DNA of 64,000 nucleotides. Source: MGBC163016 sp964462135 (GTDB lineage Bacteria > Actinomycetota > Coriobacteriia > Coriobacteriales > Eggerthellaceae). The stretch is from the NCBI GenBank assembly GCA_964462135.1, contig CAYWWK010000009.1, forward strand, positions 15,830 to 79,829, written 5' to 3'. Positions 50,999 through 57,774 of this stretch are shown piece after piece. Within the stretch, counting starts at the first letter, position 1, and each line of letters opens with the position of its first letter. The notes below the pieces were generated by a model. The model made no database searches, had not been told where the DNA came from, and saw nothing but the letters and a program-made list of their open reading frames with translations. The translations under genes were made by a program, and so were the position numbers.

Positions 50999-52426
50999 TC
51001 AGTCCTCTCCGTAGAGCTTCGTCGATTCGATGAGATCAAGCAGCTCTTGGCGGGAGTGCACCCCCAGCTTCCGATAGATGTTGCGGATATGGGTCTGCAC
51101 CGTGCTCAATGAGATGGTGAGTGCGTTCTCGATATATTTCGCGTTGCGACCTTGCGCCATCAAGACGAGTACTTCTTGCTGTCGATCCGAGAGCTCGAAC
51201 TTCTCTCCCACCGCCTTGCATCGCCTCTCCCAAGTAGCACGGGTTCCCTCCGGTACCGCTTCTCCCTCAGATGAAAAGCCGCTTTCGGGAAAGCGGGGCT
51301 TATGGCAGAAGAAGGAGAGCAGGCAGAAGGCACCGGCGACTGCCACTCCCAAGCATGCACCATATTCAGGCGGAAGGATAACTGCGGCGAATCCGCACCC
51401 TATGCCAGCTGCGAAACCAAGCCAATCCACCATGCGAGCCTTTGCATACACGCGCAGAGGAGCGAGCTTGCAAAGCCTCACATGCTGGATCATCGCCGTC
51501 CAACCAAAGGCGATATAGACAGTGCAGAGGACCGAAACCACACAAAGCGCGATCACCTGCGTGGTATGCCCGAACATGAATATGAGCAGAAAGGCCATGA
51601 CCGTGAGGGGAGGATTCAAAGGTGACAGGCTGCGCTCAGTGACGAGACCCTTCGTTGCCGAATCCACCGCCAGTGTCAGACAGGCGAAGATGGACGCACA
51701 GACGCAGGCGCCGATCGCATTCGCTTGGGTCGAGAAGCTCAAGACGAATCCGAATTCGAAGAAGCTCAAAGACAGCATGATGGCAGATACCGGCTTGATC
51801 TTCGAACGCCTGTCGGAAGCCTTGTTCTCTATCTGGCAGGTGAAGTCTGATCGCGCTTCCCGCAAGAGGAGCGCTGAGAGCACGACTGAAACACAAAGAC
51901 AGACTCCCAAGGAAACCTGCGCAGCAAAGGCGTTCATGAAGCTTATGCCGAAGCAGATGATGTTCCCAACCCCCAAGCCCACCGCTATGAAGCTCAACAC
52001 CATCTTCCCTGAATGCTTGCAAAGCTGATAGAACCACATGCATCCCAACCCCACCGCTCCCAAGCAGGAAAGCAGATAACTCGCAACGAGGGCAAAGACG
52101 AAACTGGTGGAAAGATTGGCAAGAACGACCATCACCACGAAAGAGCCCAGACCAACCAGTGCGCACAGAAGCAGAGGAACGCCTCCGATTCGACCGAGGA
52201 ACTGAGCTAAGGAATGGAATACGGCAAAGGCGACGGCAAGGATCAAAGCGGCGGCGAGACGGCAGAGGAATATATCCGTCCCATCGCCTTCCTCAAACAG
52301 TTGAACTGGAATCACGATCATGATGCCAAGAAAAGATGCGACCAGCGTTGAGAAGCCCGCGAATCCCATCAGGGAATCCAAGCCCAGACGCAGTGACTTC
52401 ACATCAGATCCCACGCGAAGATCCAT
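50999..52426 (-). CDS. Membrane-anchored LuxR-type regulator 1
   Basis: A 475-residue protein with about 12 membrane helices (residues ~25-390) followed by a cytoplasmic LuxR/GerE HTH (LSDRQQEVLVLMAQGRNAK, then STVQTHIRNIYRKLGVHSR). This fusion of a polytopic sensor and a LuxR DNA-binding domain is characteristic of Eggerthellaceae, where such genes sit beside Mo-enzyme operons and control them. I start at ATG 52426 because GGGGGAGG is five bases before it. It lies upstream of Mo-enzyme 3 on the same strand, 200 bases away. The ligand is unknown. Confidence 0.9.
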   Translation of the reverse strand: MDLRVGSDVKSLRLGLDSLMGFAGFSTLVASFLGIMIVIPVQLFEEGDGTDIFLCRLAAALILAVAFAVFHSLAQFLGRIGGVPLLLCALVGLGSFVVMVVLANLSTSFVFALVASYLLSCLGAVGLGCMWFYQLCKHSGKMVLSFIAVGLGVGNIICFGISFMNAFAAQVSLGVCLCVSVVLSALLLREARSDFTCQIENKASDRRSKIKPVSAIMLSLSFFEFGFVLSFSTQANAIGACVCASIFACLTLAVDSATKGLVTERSLSPLNPPLTVMAFLLIFMFGHTTQVIALCVVSVLCTVYIAFGWTAMIQHVRLCKLAPLRVYAKARMVDWLGFAAGIGCGFAAVILPPEYGACLGVAVAGAFCLLSFFCHKPRFPESGFSSEGEAVPEGTRATWERRCKAVGEKFELSDRQQEVLVLMAQGRNAKYIENALTISLSTVQTHIRNIYRKLGVHSRQELLDLIESTKLYGED

Positions 52427-52508
52427 AGTGGCCTCCCCCTTAAAGCAACTTCCAGCTCTCAACCACTTTCCTTGTTCCTCAAACCCACAGCGACAAGCGC
52501 GTTTTCTC

Positions 52509-54038
52509 CTATTTCCTCCTGCCGGCTTTCTCTACCAAATCGATGAGATCCTGCTGCGAATGCAGATTCAGCTTTTTGTAGATGGCGTAGGTGTGGGCCT
52601 TCACGGTATGAGGCGATATGACCAGTTCCTCTTGGATGTAGGCGGTGTTGCGCCCGCGAGCAAGCAGATAGAGCACTTCTTCCTGTCTGTCAGTCAGTCC
52701 GTATTCTCGTGCAACAACCCTGCAGCTGCTGCGGAGCATCTGCTCCACATCCATATAGCCGACTCCATTGGCCTCCTCATCCAGCTCATCCCCTGCGAGG
52801 TCAATGCCGCCCATGGACTCATCGTCATCACCTGGATAGAAGCTCTTCGACGTGACCAGCGAGAACACGATCACGAAGATGACCACGACAACCACGATCC
52901 AGACCTGCATCGTCAAGTCTCCGAACATGTCCCCCGAAGTAGCGAGTCCGCCGAATACGAGCCCGCAGAAGAGGCCTACGACCGCATAGGGCCGCGATGT
53001 GGAGAAGGCGCGTGCCGTGGAAAGGCGGCAACGAACGATATGCTCGCATGTCGCGAACAATGCGCTTGCATAGGGCAGGAAGGAGAAGGCGAACGCGACA
53101 AGCGCTGGAACGGGACGCCACTGCGGCGGTATGAAGAGAAGAACCAGAATACAGGTGGCGATGATAGGCAAGAACAACCGGCGAACCAAGGACTCCTTGA
53201 TGATGAACCGATGCATGGTGTCATAGAGGAGACACCCCGAAAGCAGCAGAGCAAGCCCGATGGCCACCAATGCCACCCAGGAAGGCACAGGCTCTGGAGG
53301 CAAAAGCCATGTCAGGGAGAATCCTTGGGCCATGGACCCAACGATCGTGAGCAGGATAGGTCGCCAAGTGATGAGATTCCTTTCATCCGTCTCCTTCGCC
53401 CCATAGCTTGGGAAGGCACATTCCCTCGCAAGGCTCCGAGCCAAAATCAGATAGGCGATGGAAGATGCCATCGAATAGGTGAAGATGACGAACTGGGAAT
53501 AGGCATTGTCAACCAAAAGGAGGCAGAACGCCCAGAGCAGTCCCAGCGTGACCGCAACTGAAAACGACTTACGGATGACGCGGCTGAATTCCAGACACAG
53601 GAATTCAACCCAGAGCGTCAATGCCGAGGCAACCGCCACACCCGCACACGCAAGCCGGATGATCAAAGCGGCAAATGAGGACCCCCCCAGCGGAAAAAGG
53701 GCAACGGCGCCACACACCATGGCCACTATCCCAATGAGCTGACGGTGCCTTTGGAAGAATCCCACCATGAATGAGAGGATGAAATAGGAGCAGAACAGCG
53801 CTATGGCGAATCCGCAGAGGAGGGTGAGGCCATCCACCTCATGATTTGCCGGGGCAAGGAACTCAGGGCGAACAAGCAGTACCATGTGCCATGCCATGCA
53901 GAATGAGGCTCCTAATACTCCGATGATGAGCCTCAGATCTATCCAGGAAACCTCTTTTGGGGATTCTGGGCATAAGCCTGAGGAAGTTGGGGCGCCCGTG
54001 GATTCAACCGGATTCAGGGCATCATCAGCCATGACCAT
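52509..54038 (-). CDS. Membrane-anchored LuxR-type regulator 2
   Basis: A 509-residue relative of regulator 1: short N-terminal tail, about 12 membrane helices from residue ~35, an acidic linker (GDDDESMGGIDLAGDELDEE) and a C-terminal LuxR HTH (LTDRQEEVLYLLARGRNTA, SPHTVKAHTYAIYKKLNLHS). The ATG at 54038 has GGGGGAGG five bases before; GTG at 54044 and ATG at 54032 are alternatives. It is 82 bases upstream of regulator 1 and 38 bases downstream of a zinc-ribbon gene. Two regulators and three Mo-enzymes suggest separate inducers. Confidence 0.9.
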   Translation of the reverse strand: MVMADDALNPVESTGAPTSSGLCPESPKEVSWIDLRLIIGVLGASFCMAWHMVLLVRPEFLAPANHEVDGLTLLCGFAIALFCSYFILSFMVGFFQRHRQLIGIVAMVCGAVALFPLGGSSFAALIIRLACAGVAVASALTLWVEFLCLEFSRVIRKSFSVAVTLGLLWAFCLLLVDNAYSQFVIFTYSMASSIAYLILARSLARECAFPSYGAKETDERNLITWRPILLTIVGSMAQGFSLTWLLPPEPVPSWVALVAIGLALLLSGCLLYDTMHRFIIKESLVRRLFLPIIATCILVLLFIPPQWRPVPALVAFAFSFLPYASALFATCEHIVRCRLSTARAFSTSRPYAVVGLFCGLVFGGLATSGDMFGDLTMQVWIVVVVVIFVIVFSLVTSKSFYPGDDDESMGGIDLAGDELDEEANGVGYMDVEQMLRSSCRVVAREYGLTDRQEEVLYLLARGRNTAYIQEELVISPHTVKAHTYAIYKKLNLHSQQDLIDLVEKAGRRK

Positions 54039-54076
54039 CTCCACCTCCCCCTATTCACCTTCAGCGCAGATCAAAG

Positions 54077-54295
54077 CTACATCTGCTCTTCTGGCACCTT
54101 CTCTCGGCGCTGCGATGATCCAGATGCGTCTTGCTGGACGATAGACGCATCCATCTTTCCTGGTGGTGCAGGAAAGACAGCACCGCAGACCTGACAAACC
54201 CGAGCATCCAAACCATTCACGTAGCCACACGAGGCGCACAGACCTGGCTGTGGCATGCGACCGCATTTGTTGCAATGCGTGCAAGGGTAGCACAT
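54077..54295 (-). CDS. Small zinc-ribbon protein with MCYPCT start (second copy)
   Basis: A 72-residue protein with N-terminal CYPCTHCNKCG, then CASCGY and CQVCGA, so four Cys pairs, and a charged tail (SQRREKVPEEQ). It matches the protein at 31999-32196 in its first ten residues and in Cys layout but differs elsewhere. The ribosome site is weak (CAGG). It heads a probable operon with LuxR regulator 2. Function unknown. Its presence at both ends of the Mo-enzyme region suggests a link to that system. Confidence 0.78.
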   Translation of the reverse strand: MCYPCTHCNKCGRMPQPGLCASCGYVNGLDARVCQVCGAVFPAPPGKMDASIVQQDASGSSQRREKVPEEQM

Positions 54296-54610
54296 GGATA
54301 ACCTGCCTCAATCGTACTGTATGAGTAGGATTTTACGTGATTTCATCATCAAAAACACTACTCATGGAGACTAATCTTTGCGCGGTTCGCGTAATACCAT
54401 GAGTCCTATTCCTATCCCCATGCAGGGCGTTCACGCAAGTTCATACACAGGAGGCATCGGGCCTCAAAGCACAGCATGACATCCTGATTGATAGGAGCTC
54501 TGGATGCCCATAGCGAAAGCCTTGGCCTTCGTTTGCCTCATAATGCAGGTTAAGAACCGTTGCGCTCCTTGTTGGTTCGCAATGCCCTATGAGGACTGAG
54601 TCATCCCCCT
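54296..54610 (-). other. Gene-free stretch with ATGAGT repeats upstream of the zinc-ribbon/LuxR genes
   Basis: No supported gene. Three ATGAGT-based sites occur: ATGAGTAGGAT at 54322, its inverted relative ACACTACTCAT at 54356, and ATGAGTCCTAT at 54400. The half-site TGAG also forms the dyad in the Mo-enzyme 3 promoter. The left part (54430-54610) follows the ferrochelatase stop and holds nothing clear. Confidence 0.45.
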
Positions 54611-55600
54611 TCAAACTGGAAAGCCGCACGCCTTCGAGCAGACCTCTCGCACCAGATCCGCATGAGCATTGGAATCGCCCAGGCAAGGCACATAGCAGAA
54701 TCGGCCATCGCCTTCAGTACGTGCGGCCCTCATCCACGCAGACTTCAATTCAACTTGGATGTCATACAGTGTTTCCAAGCAATCGATGGAGAAGTTCGGC
54801 GCGACGACGAAAAGCCGACGCGCTCGGACAAGCTCAGGCAACACCTCTTTCGTTGACGGCCCAAGCCAGGCACGGCTCTTGTCGAAGCGGCATTGAAAGC
54901 CTGCTCGCCATGCCCCATCTTCAATCCCAAGCGATTCTGCAACGCTTTCAGTCGTTTGCTGACATTGCTCAGCATAGATATCACCCGCACGGATGTCCGA
55001 CATGGGAATCGAATGGAACGCGAACAAGACCCTATCGCCGCCTTCGGCATCAAAGCCTGCATTCGTTATGGATGCTGCAATGGCCTCAACATAGCCGCTT
55101 GCATCGCAGTAGCTCTCAACGAAGCGAACCTTCGGGGCCCAGCCCAGCTTCTTCAATGCAAGATCAAGCCTATCCCTCACAACCCCAGTCGTCGAAAAGG
55201 CGCTCTGCGGATAGAGCGGTACGATGACGACCTCATCGCACCCTTCACTCCTGCAGCTTTCCAAGGCCTCTTCAATGGTAGGTGTGGAATAGCACATGGC
55301 ACAGCACGCGAATGTACTGGATGGGCCTTGATTGCAAGCCTCCCCAACCTTTCGTACAAGCGACTTCATGCCAGCATCAAGAGGAGAGCCTGCATCGGTC
55401 CAGATAGAGGCATACTTGGCCGCTGATGCAGGAGCACGCCGAGGGATGATGAAACGGTTCAGAACAAAACGCCAGAGATGCGGATTCATAGGGCAGATGC
55501 GGGGATCGGCAAGGAACGAGCGTAGATATTCTGCCACCGCGTCACTCGTCGGGGCAGCAGGAGTGCCCGTGTTCGCCAGTATGATGCCAACCTTGCTCAT
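54611..55600 (-). CDS. hemH: Ferrochelatase (coproporphyrin-type)
   Basis: Inserts ferrous iron into a porphyrin. The catalytic His is in LFAFHSIPMSD and the metal-side Glu in CLETLYDIQ. The N-terminus GIILANTGTPAAPTSDAV and FLADPRI follow the family. Length (329) is normal. In actinobacteria this family (CpfC) uses coproporphyrin III in the coproporphyrin-dependent pathway, which I infer here from phylum. Several Cys near the C-terminus (CYVPCLGDSNAH, VCSKAC) could bind a [2Fe-2S] cluster as in some actinobacterial ferrochelatases. It is not in an operon with other heme genes. Confidence 0.94.
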   Translation of the reverse strand: MSKVGIILANTGTPAAPTSDAVAEYLRSFLADPRICPMNPHLWRFVLNRFIIPRRAPASAAKYASIWTDAGSPLDAGMKSLVRKVGEACNQGPSSTFACCAMCYSTPTIEEALESCRSEGCDEVVIVPLYPQSAFSTTGVVRDRLDLALKKLGWAPKVRFVESYCDASGYVEAIAASITNAGFDAEGGDRVLFAFHSIPMSDIRAGDIYAEQCQQTTESVAESLGIEDGAWRAGFQCRFDKSRAWLGPSTKEVLPELVRARRLFVVAPNFSIDCLETLYDIQVELKSAWMRAARTEGDGRFCYVPCLGDSNAHADLVREVCSKACGFPV

Positions 55601-55682
55601 AAGCCGCCCTGTTCGCTAATGCCATATCGTCCAAGACCTCAAGTCTAGCAGGTTGATCCAAAGTCGCAGGTCGAATCAATCC

Positions 55683-55696
55683 GGTCGGGTTGACAG
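55683..55696 (-). repeat. 14-bp copy of the tRNA-Pro 3' end
   Basis: GGTCGGGTTGACAG repeats bases 55888-55901, the 3' terminus of tRNA-Pro, 190 bases downstream of the gene in the same orientation. Such partial copies can mark an old integration site. Confidence 0.45.
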
Positions 55697-55851
55697 AAGT
55701 TCGCTCGCGTCAAGGCACGCTCCGCTCTTCGGCCTTGACTCTTGCGGCTGCCGTGCGGAAGATCGTCGCACGCCAGTGAACCTGCTCAGGTCCAAATCCT
55801 GCTCGCCATGCTCGCACCTGCTTTCGCAGGGTGTCATCCCGCCTGCGAAAC

Positions 55852-55879
55852 AAGAGGAGAACCCGTAGGTTCTCCTCTT
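55852..55879 (-). terminator. Terminator of tRNA-Pro
   Basis: A 12-bp perfect stem, AAGAGGAGAACC/GGTTCTCCTCTT with a four-base loop, begins eight bases past the tRNA 3' end and is followed by a short T-rich run on the minus strand. Confidence 0.8.
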
Positions 55880-55886
55880 TGGTTTC

Positions 55887-55963
55887 TGGTCGGGTTGACA
55901 GGATTTGAACCTGCGGCCTCTGCGTCCCGAACGCAGCGCTCTACCAAACTGAGCCACAACCCG
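55887..55963 (-). tRNA. tRNA-Pro (anticodon CGG)
   Basis: A complete 77-nt cloverleaf. CGGGTTG pairs with CAACCCG, the anticodon stem CTGCG/CGCAG encloses TTCGGGA with CGG as anticodon, the T-loop reads GTTCAAATC, and CCA is encoded. It reads CCG codons. Confidence 0.97.
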
Positions 55964-56283
55964 ATATGCGATATGATGCCGCAAAAACGGCGAGGATTAT
56001 CCTAGCACAGCCTTTTGATATGAATCAACAAAAGTGTTTACGAATGATGGTGATATGCGGGGAAGGGACTCGGAAGCAGCGACATGACCACGGGGTCAGG
56101 CTTCGTGCGTCAGACAATCATGCCGTCTTGGCAGCACAGGGCAAGCCGCCGCTTCGTGCCTGGTTGTGAGTTACGCATCCCCGCAGCGGAAGCCATCTGC
56201 TGTAGCGTAAGCCGTCTGCGAAGCAGCGGCTTGCCTTGCCCGAGGAGATGCTTTCAGTCGAGGGCAGGTCGCCGCTTCGTGGA

Positions 56284-56305
56284 CGAAGGCTGAAGCCTTC
56301 GCTAC
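56284..56305 (+). repeat. Dispersed 22-bp palindromic repeat, copy 2
   Basis: CGAAGGCTGAAGCCTTCG plus CTAC; the palindrome arms changed together relative to copy 1 (C-G to A-T), which keeps the hairpin. GGGTCGATCCG follows, as in the tandem repeat near 22350. Confidence 0.65.
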
Positions 56306-56482
56306 GGGTCGATCCGTCATATCCATGGCGGCCTTAAAAAAGCGCCGGAGGAATCGCCCGGGGCAGGAAGAATCGTACGGCGCCACCTTCTTTCCAGAAA
56401 GTTCACGTCTCCGCACCCGGGACACGCAACAACTCGAACGCGAAGCGATGGTCTTCGCCCGAAGGGCGACAGTGAATGCAGA

Positions 56483-56511
56483 GGTGGTCTGCTATACCTC
56501 AGCAGACCACC
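56483..56511. repeat. Perfect 11-bp hairpin
   Basis: GGTGGTCTGCT and AGCAGACCACC around a seven-base loop. It is followed by CGACACGCTTTT, so it could act as a terminator on the plus strand. Confidence 0.6.
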
Positions 56512-56537
56512 GACACGCTTTTGCGGCGAACAGCCGC

Positions 56538-56585
56538 CCGCGATGATGGTGCGAACCCGATCTTTGGGTTCCGACATCATCGCGG
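56538..56585. repeat. Long two-part hairpin
   Basis: CCGCGATGATG/CATCATCGCGG is an 11-bp outer stem and GAACCC/GGGTTC an inner stem around CGATCTTT. Confidence 0.65.
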
Positions 56586-56611
56586 TAGGTTTTAATAAGT
56601 TGCAGAAAGGT

Positions 56612-56725
56612 GTGTTCGCAGAGGGGTCGAAGCCGATTCTGCAAGGCAAGAAAAGCGTGGTATCGTGCGAAGCACCACGTCTTTTCGCAGCCTGAAGCCA
56701 AGGCTGAGCACCCCTCTGCGAACAC
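56612..56725. repeat. 114-bp palindromic element
   Basis: A perfect 16-bp inverted repeat, GTGTTCGCAGAGGGGT and ACCCCTCTGCGAACAC, encloses a second stem, GAAAAGCGTGGT with ACCACGTCTTTTC (one bulge). The whole can fold into a long hairpin like a MITE or a structured RNA. Confidence 0.6.
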
Positions 56726-56892
56726 CACCGCACCCCCCAAGACCGAACGCCTTCATGTGTTCATACACCGCCGCCACCAAGGCGAGACCCCTCCGCGAAC
56801 ACCACCGCCACCCCCCAAGGCGAGACCCTCATGTGGGCACGACCCAGCAAGGAAACGTTAGAGATGGCCTCTTGTCTCATCCCCTGGTTGAT

Positions 56893-56914
56893 CGCAGGCT
56901 GAAGCCTGCGCTAC
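56893..56914 (+). repeat. Dispersed 22-bp palindromic repeat, copy 3
   Basis: Identical to copy 1 at 22281-22302. Confidence 0.65.
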
Positions 56915-57049
56915 GAGTACACGCAACTTTCATCCAGGCAGGCCATGTCGCACACTGCAAGCACGCGCGAAGAGTGTCAGCTTCTTATCATTTCGGTTTC
57001 GTCTATCGCCTGCCTTCGACATTTTGTGTATTGTCGTCCCAGCCGCCGA

Positions 57050-57055
57050 TATAAT
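57050..57055 (+). promoter_or_regulatory. -10 box before the YtxH gene
   Basis: TATAATGG lies 54 bases before the ATG. The nearest -35-like TTGTGT is 20 bases upstream, longer than ideal. Confidence 0.5.
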
Positions 57056-57109
57056 GGCTGGCACAGTGAAGAGGGGCTGAACGTGCCCGCACAGATCTAG
57101 GAGGCAACA

Positions 57110-57538
57110 ATGGGCAGATTCTTAAGCTTTGTACTTGGCGGCGCGATCGGCGCAGTTGGAGCGCTTCTGTTTGCGCCTCGCAGCGGTGAGGAAACCCGTA
57201 ATATGGTGGCAGATCAGGCCAGCAACGCCATGAACAACGCACAGGAGCTGGGTGAACAGGCCGTCGGTACCATACAGAACGGCTTCAAGCAGGCCACTGA
57301 GAAGGGTCAGGAAGTGGTTGAGAACGTGAAGGATGTCGCTGCAAAGGGCGCATCAGAGGCGGTAGACAAGAATGATGAGCTGCGTGAGAAGATCGAAGCT
57401 GCTCGCGAGCGCATCGCCCAACAGGTGAAGGACAACGCTCAAACCGCTGCCGATCAGGCAAAGGAAGTGGTAGACACCACAGCTGACGAAGCTGCCAAGG
57501 AAGCGGAGAAGGTCGCCGAGGACGCGGGAGCAAAATAG
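57110..57538 (+). CDS. YtxH-domain protein
   Basis: A 142-residue protein with an N-terminal membrane or amphipathic glycine-rich segment (LSFVLGGAIGAVGALLFAPRSGEETR), the YtxH signature, followed by a long Ala/Glu/Lys-rich helix with repeated heptads (KEVVDTTADEAAKEAEKVAED). Such proteins are membrane-associated and general-stress related in Bacillus; function is undefined. AGGAGG six bases before the ATG, a -10 box and a strong terminator show a single-gene transcript. Confidence 0.88.
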   Translation: MGRFLSFVLGGAIGAVGALLFAPRSGEETRNMVADQASNAMNNAQELGEQAVGTIQNGFKQATEKGQEVVENVKDVAAKGASEAVDKNDELREKIEAARERIAQQVKDNAQTAADQAKEVVDTTADEAAKEAEKVAEDAGAK

Positions 57539-57566
57539 CCTTCCCATCTGCTTTGCTGCAAGGACC

Positions 57567-57593
57567 GGGGCACGCATCGTCGTGCCCCTTTTT
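57567..57593 (+). terminator. Rho-independent terminator after ytxH
   Basis: GGGGCACG and CGTGCCCC pair perfectly around CATCGT, followed by TTTTT. Confidence 0.92.
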
Positions 57594-57724
57594 CATGCAA
57601 GGGCGAAACCGCTGGGCGGTGGATGATCTCATGCAAGCATCTGATCATCAGGCTGGTCGGCAGGAACCTTGGCATCGCTTCCACTGAACCGATTGTCGCC
57701 TGAGCCAAGATGCATGCAGCACCG

Positions 57725-57730
57725 TATAAT
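57725..57730 (+). promoter_or_regulatory. -10 box before the phosphohexomutase gene
   Basis: TATAATGG, 45 bases before the ATG; no good -35 is seen. Confidence 0.45.
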
Positions 57731-57774
57731 GGTCCGAACGATCAACGAACGATCAATCGAGCGAAGGGCAGACC

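Larger units (their letters stand above)
55964..57109. other. 1.1-kb gene-free region dense in hairpins and repeats
   Basis: No frame in this region looks coding on either strand; the open frames are GC-rich, Arg/Pro-rich and follow the repeats. It holds two copies of the 22-bp repeat, GGGCAAGCCGCCGCTTCG-type inverted repeats (56141 and 56219), three strong hairpins (56483, 56538, 56612) and two GCGAACACCACCG direct repeats (near 56717 and 56795). The ytxH promoter is at its right end. Confidence 0.6.

Noticed and set aside
52320..53561. 413-codon plus-strand frame
   Set aside because: Antisense to both LuxR regulators; charged low-complexity translation without ribosome site.
54441..54686. 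81-codon minus-strand frame overlapping the ferrochelatase end
   Set aside because: Overlaps a certain gene in another frame and has no ribosome site or family pattern.
55764..55812. tRNA-like T-arm CAGGTCCAAATCCTG followed by CTCGCCA on the plus strand
   Set aside because: No D-arm, anticodon arm or complementary acceptor strand can be found, so at most a chance or decayed fragment.
55676..56005. Overlapping frames on both strands reading QFGRALRSGRRGRR and GLTGFEPAASASRTQ
   Set aside because: These are the well-known false translations across a tRNA gene; the tRNA-Pro at 55887-55963 explains them.
56317..56780. Several Arg/Pro-rich frames in the repeat region
   Set aside because: They follow the palindromes, lack ribosome sites and have no protein-like pattern.
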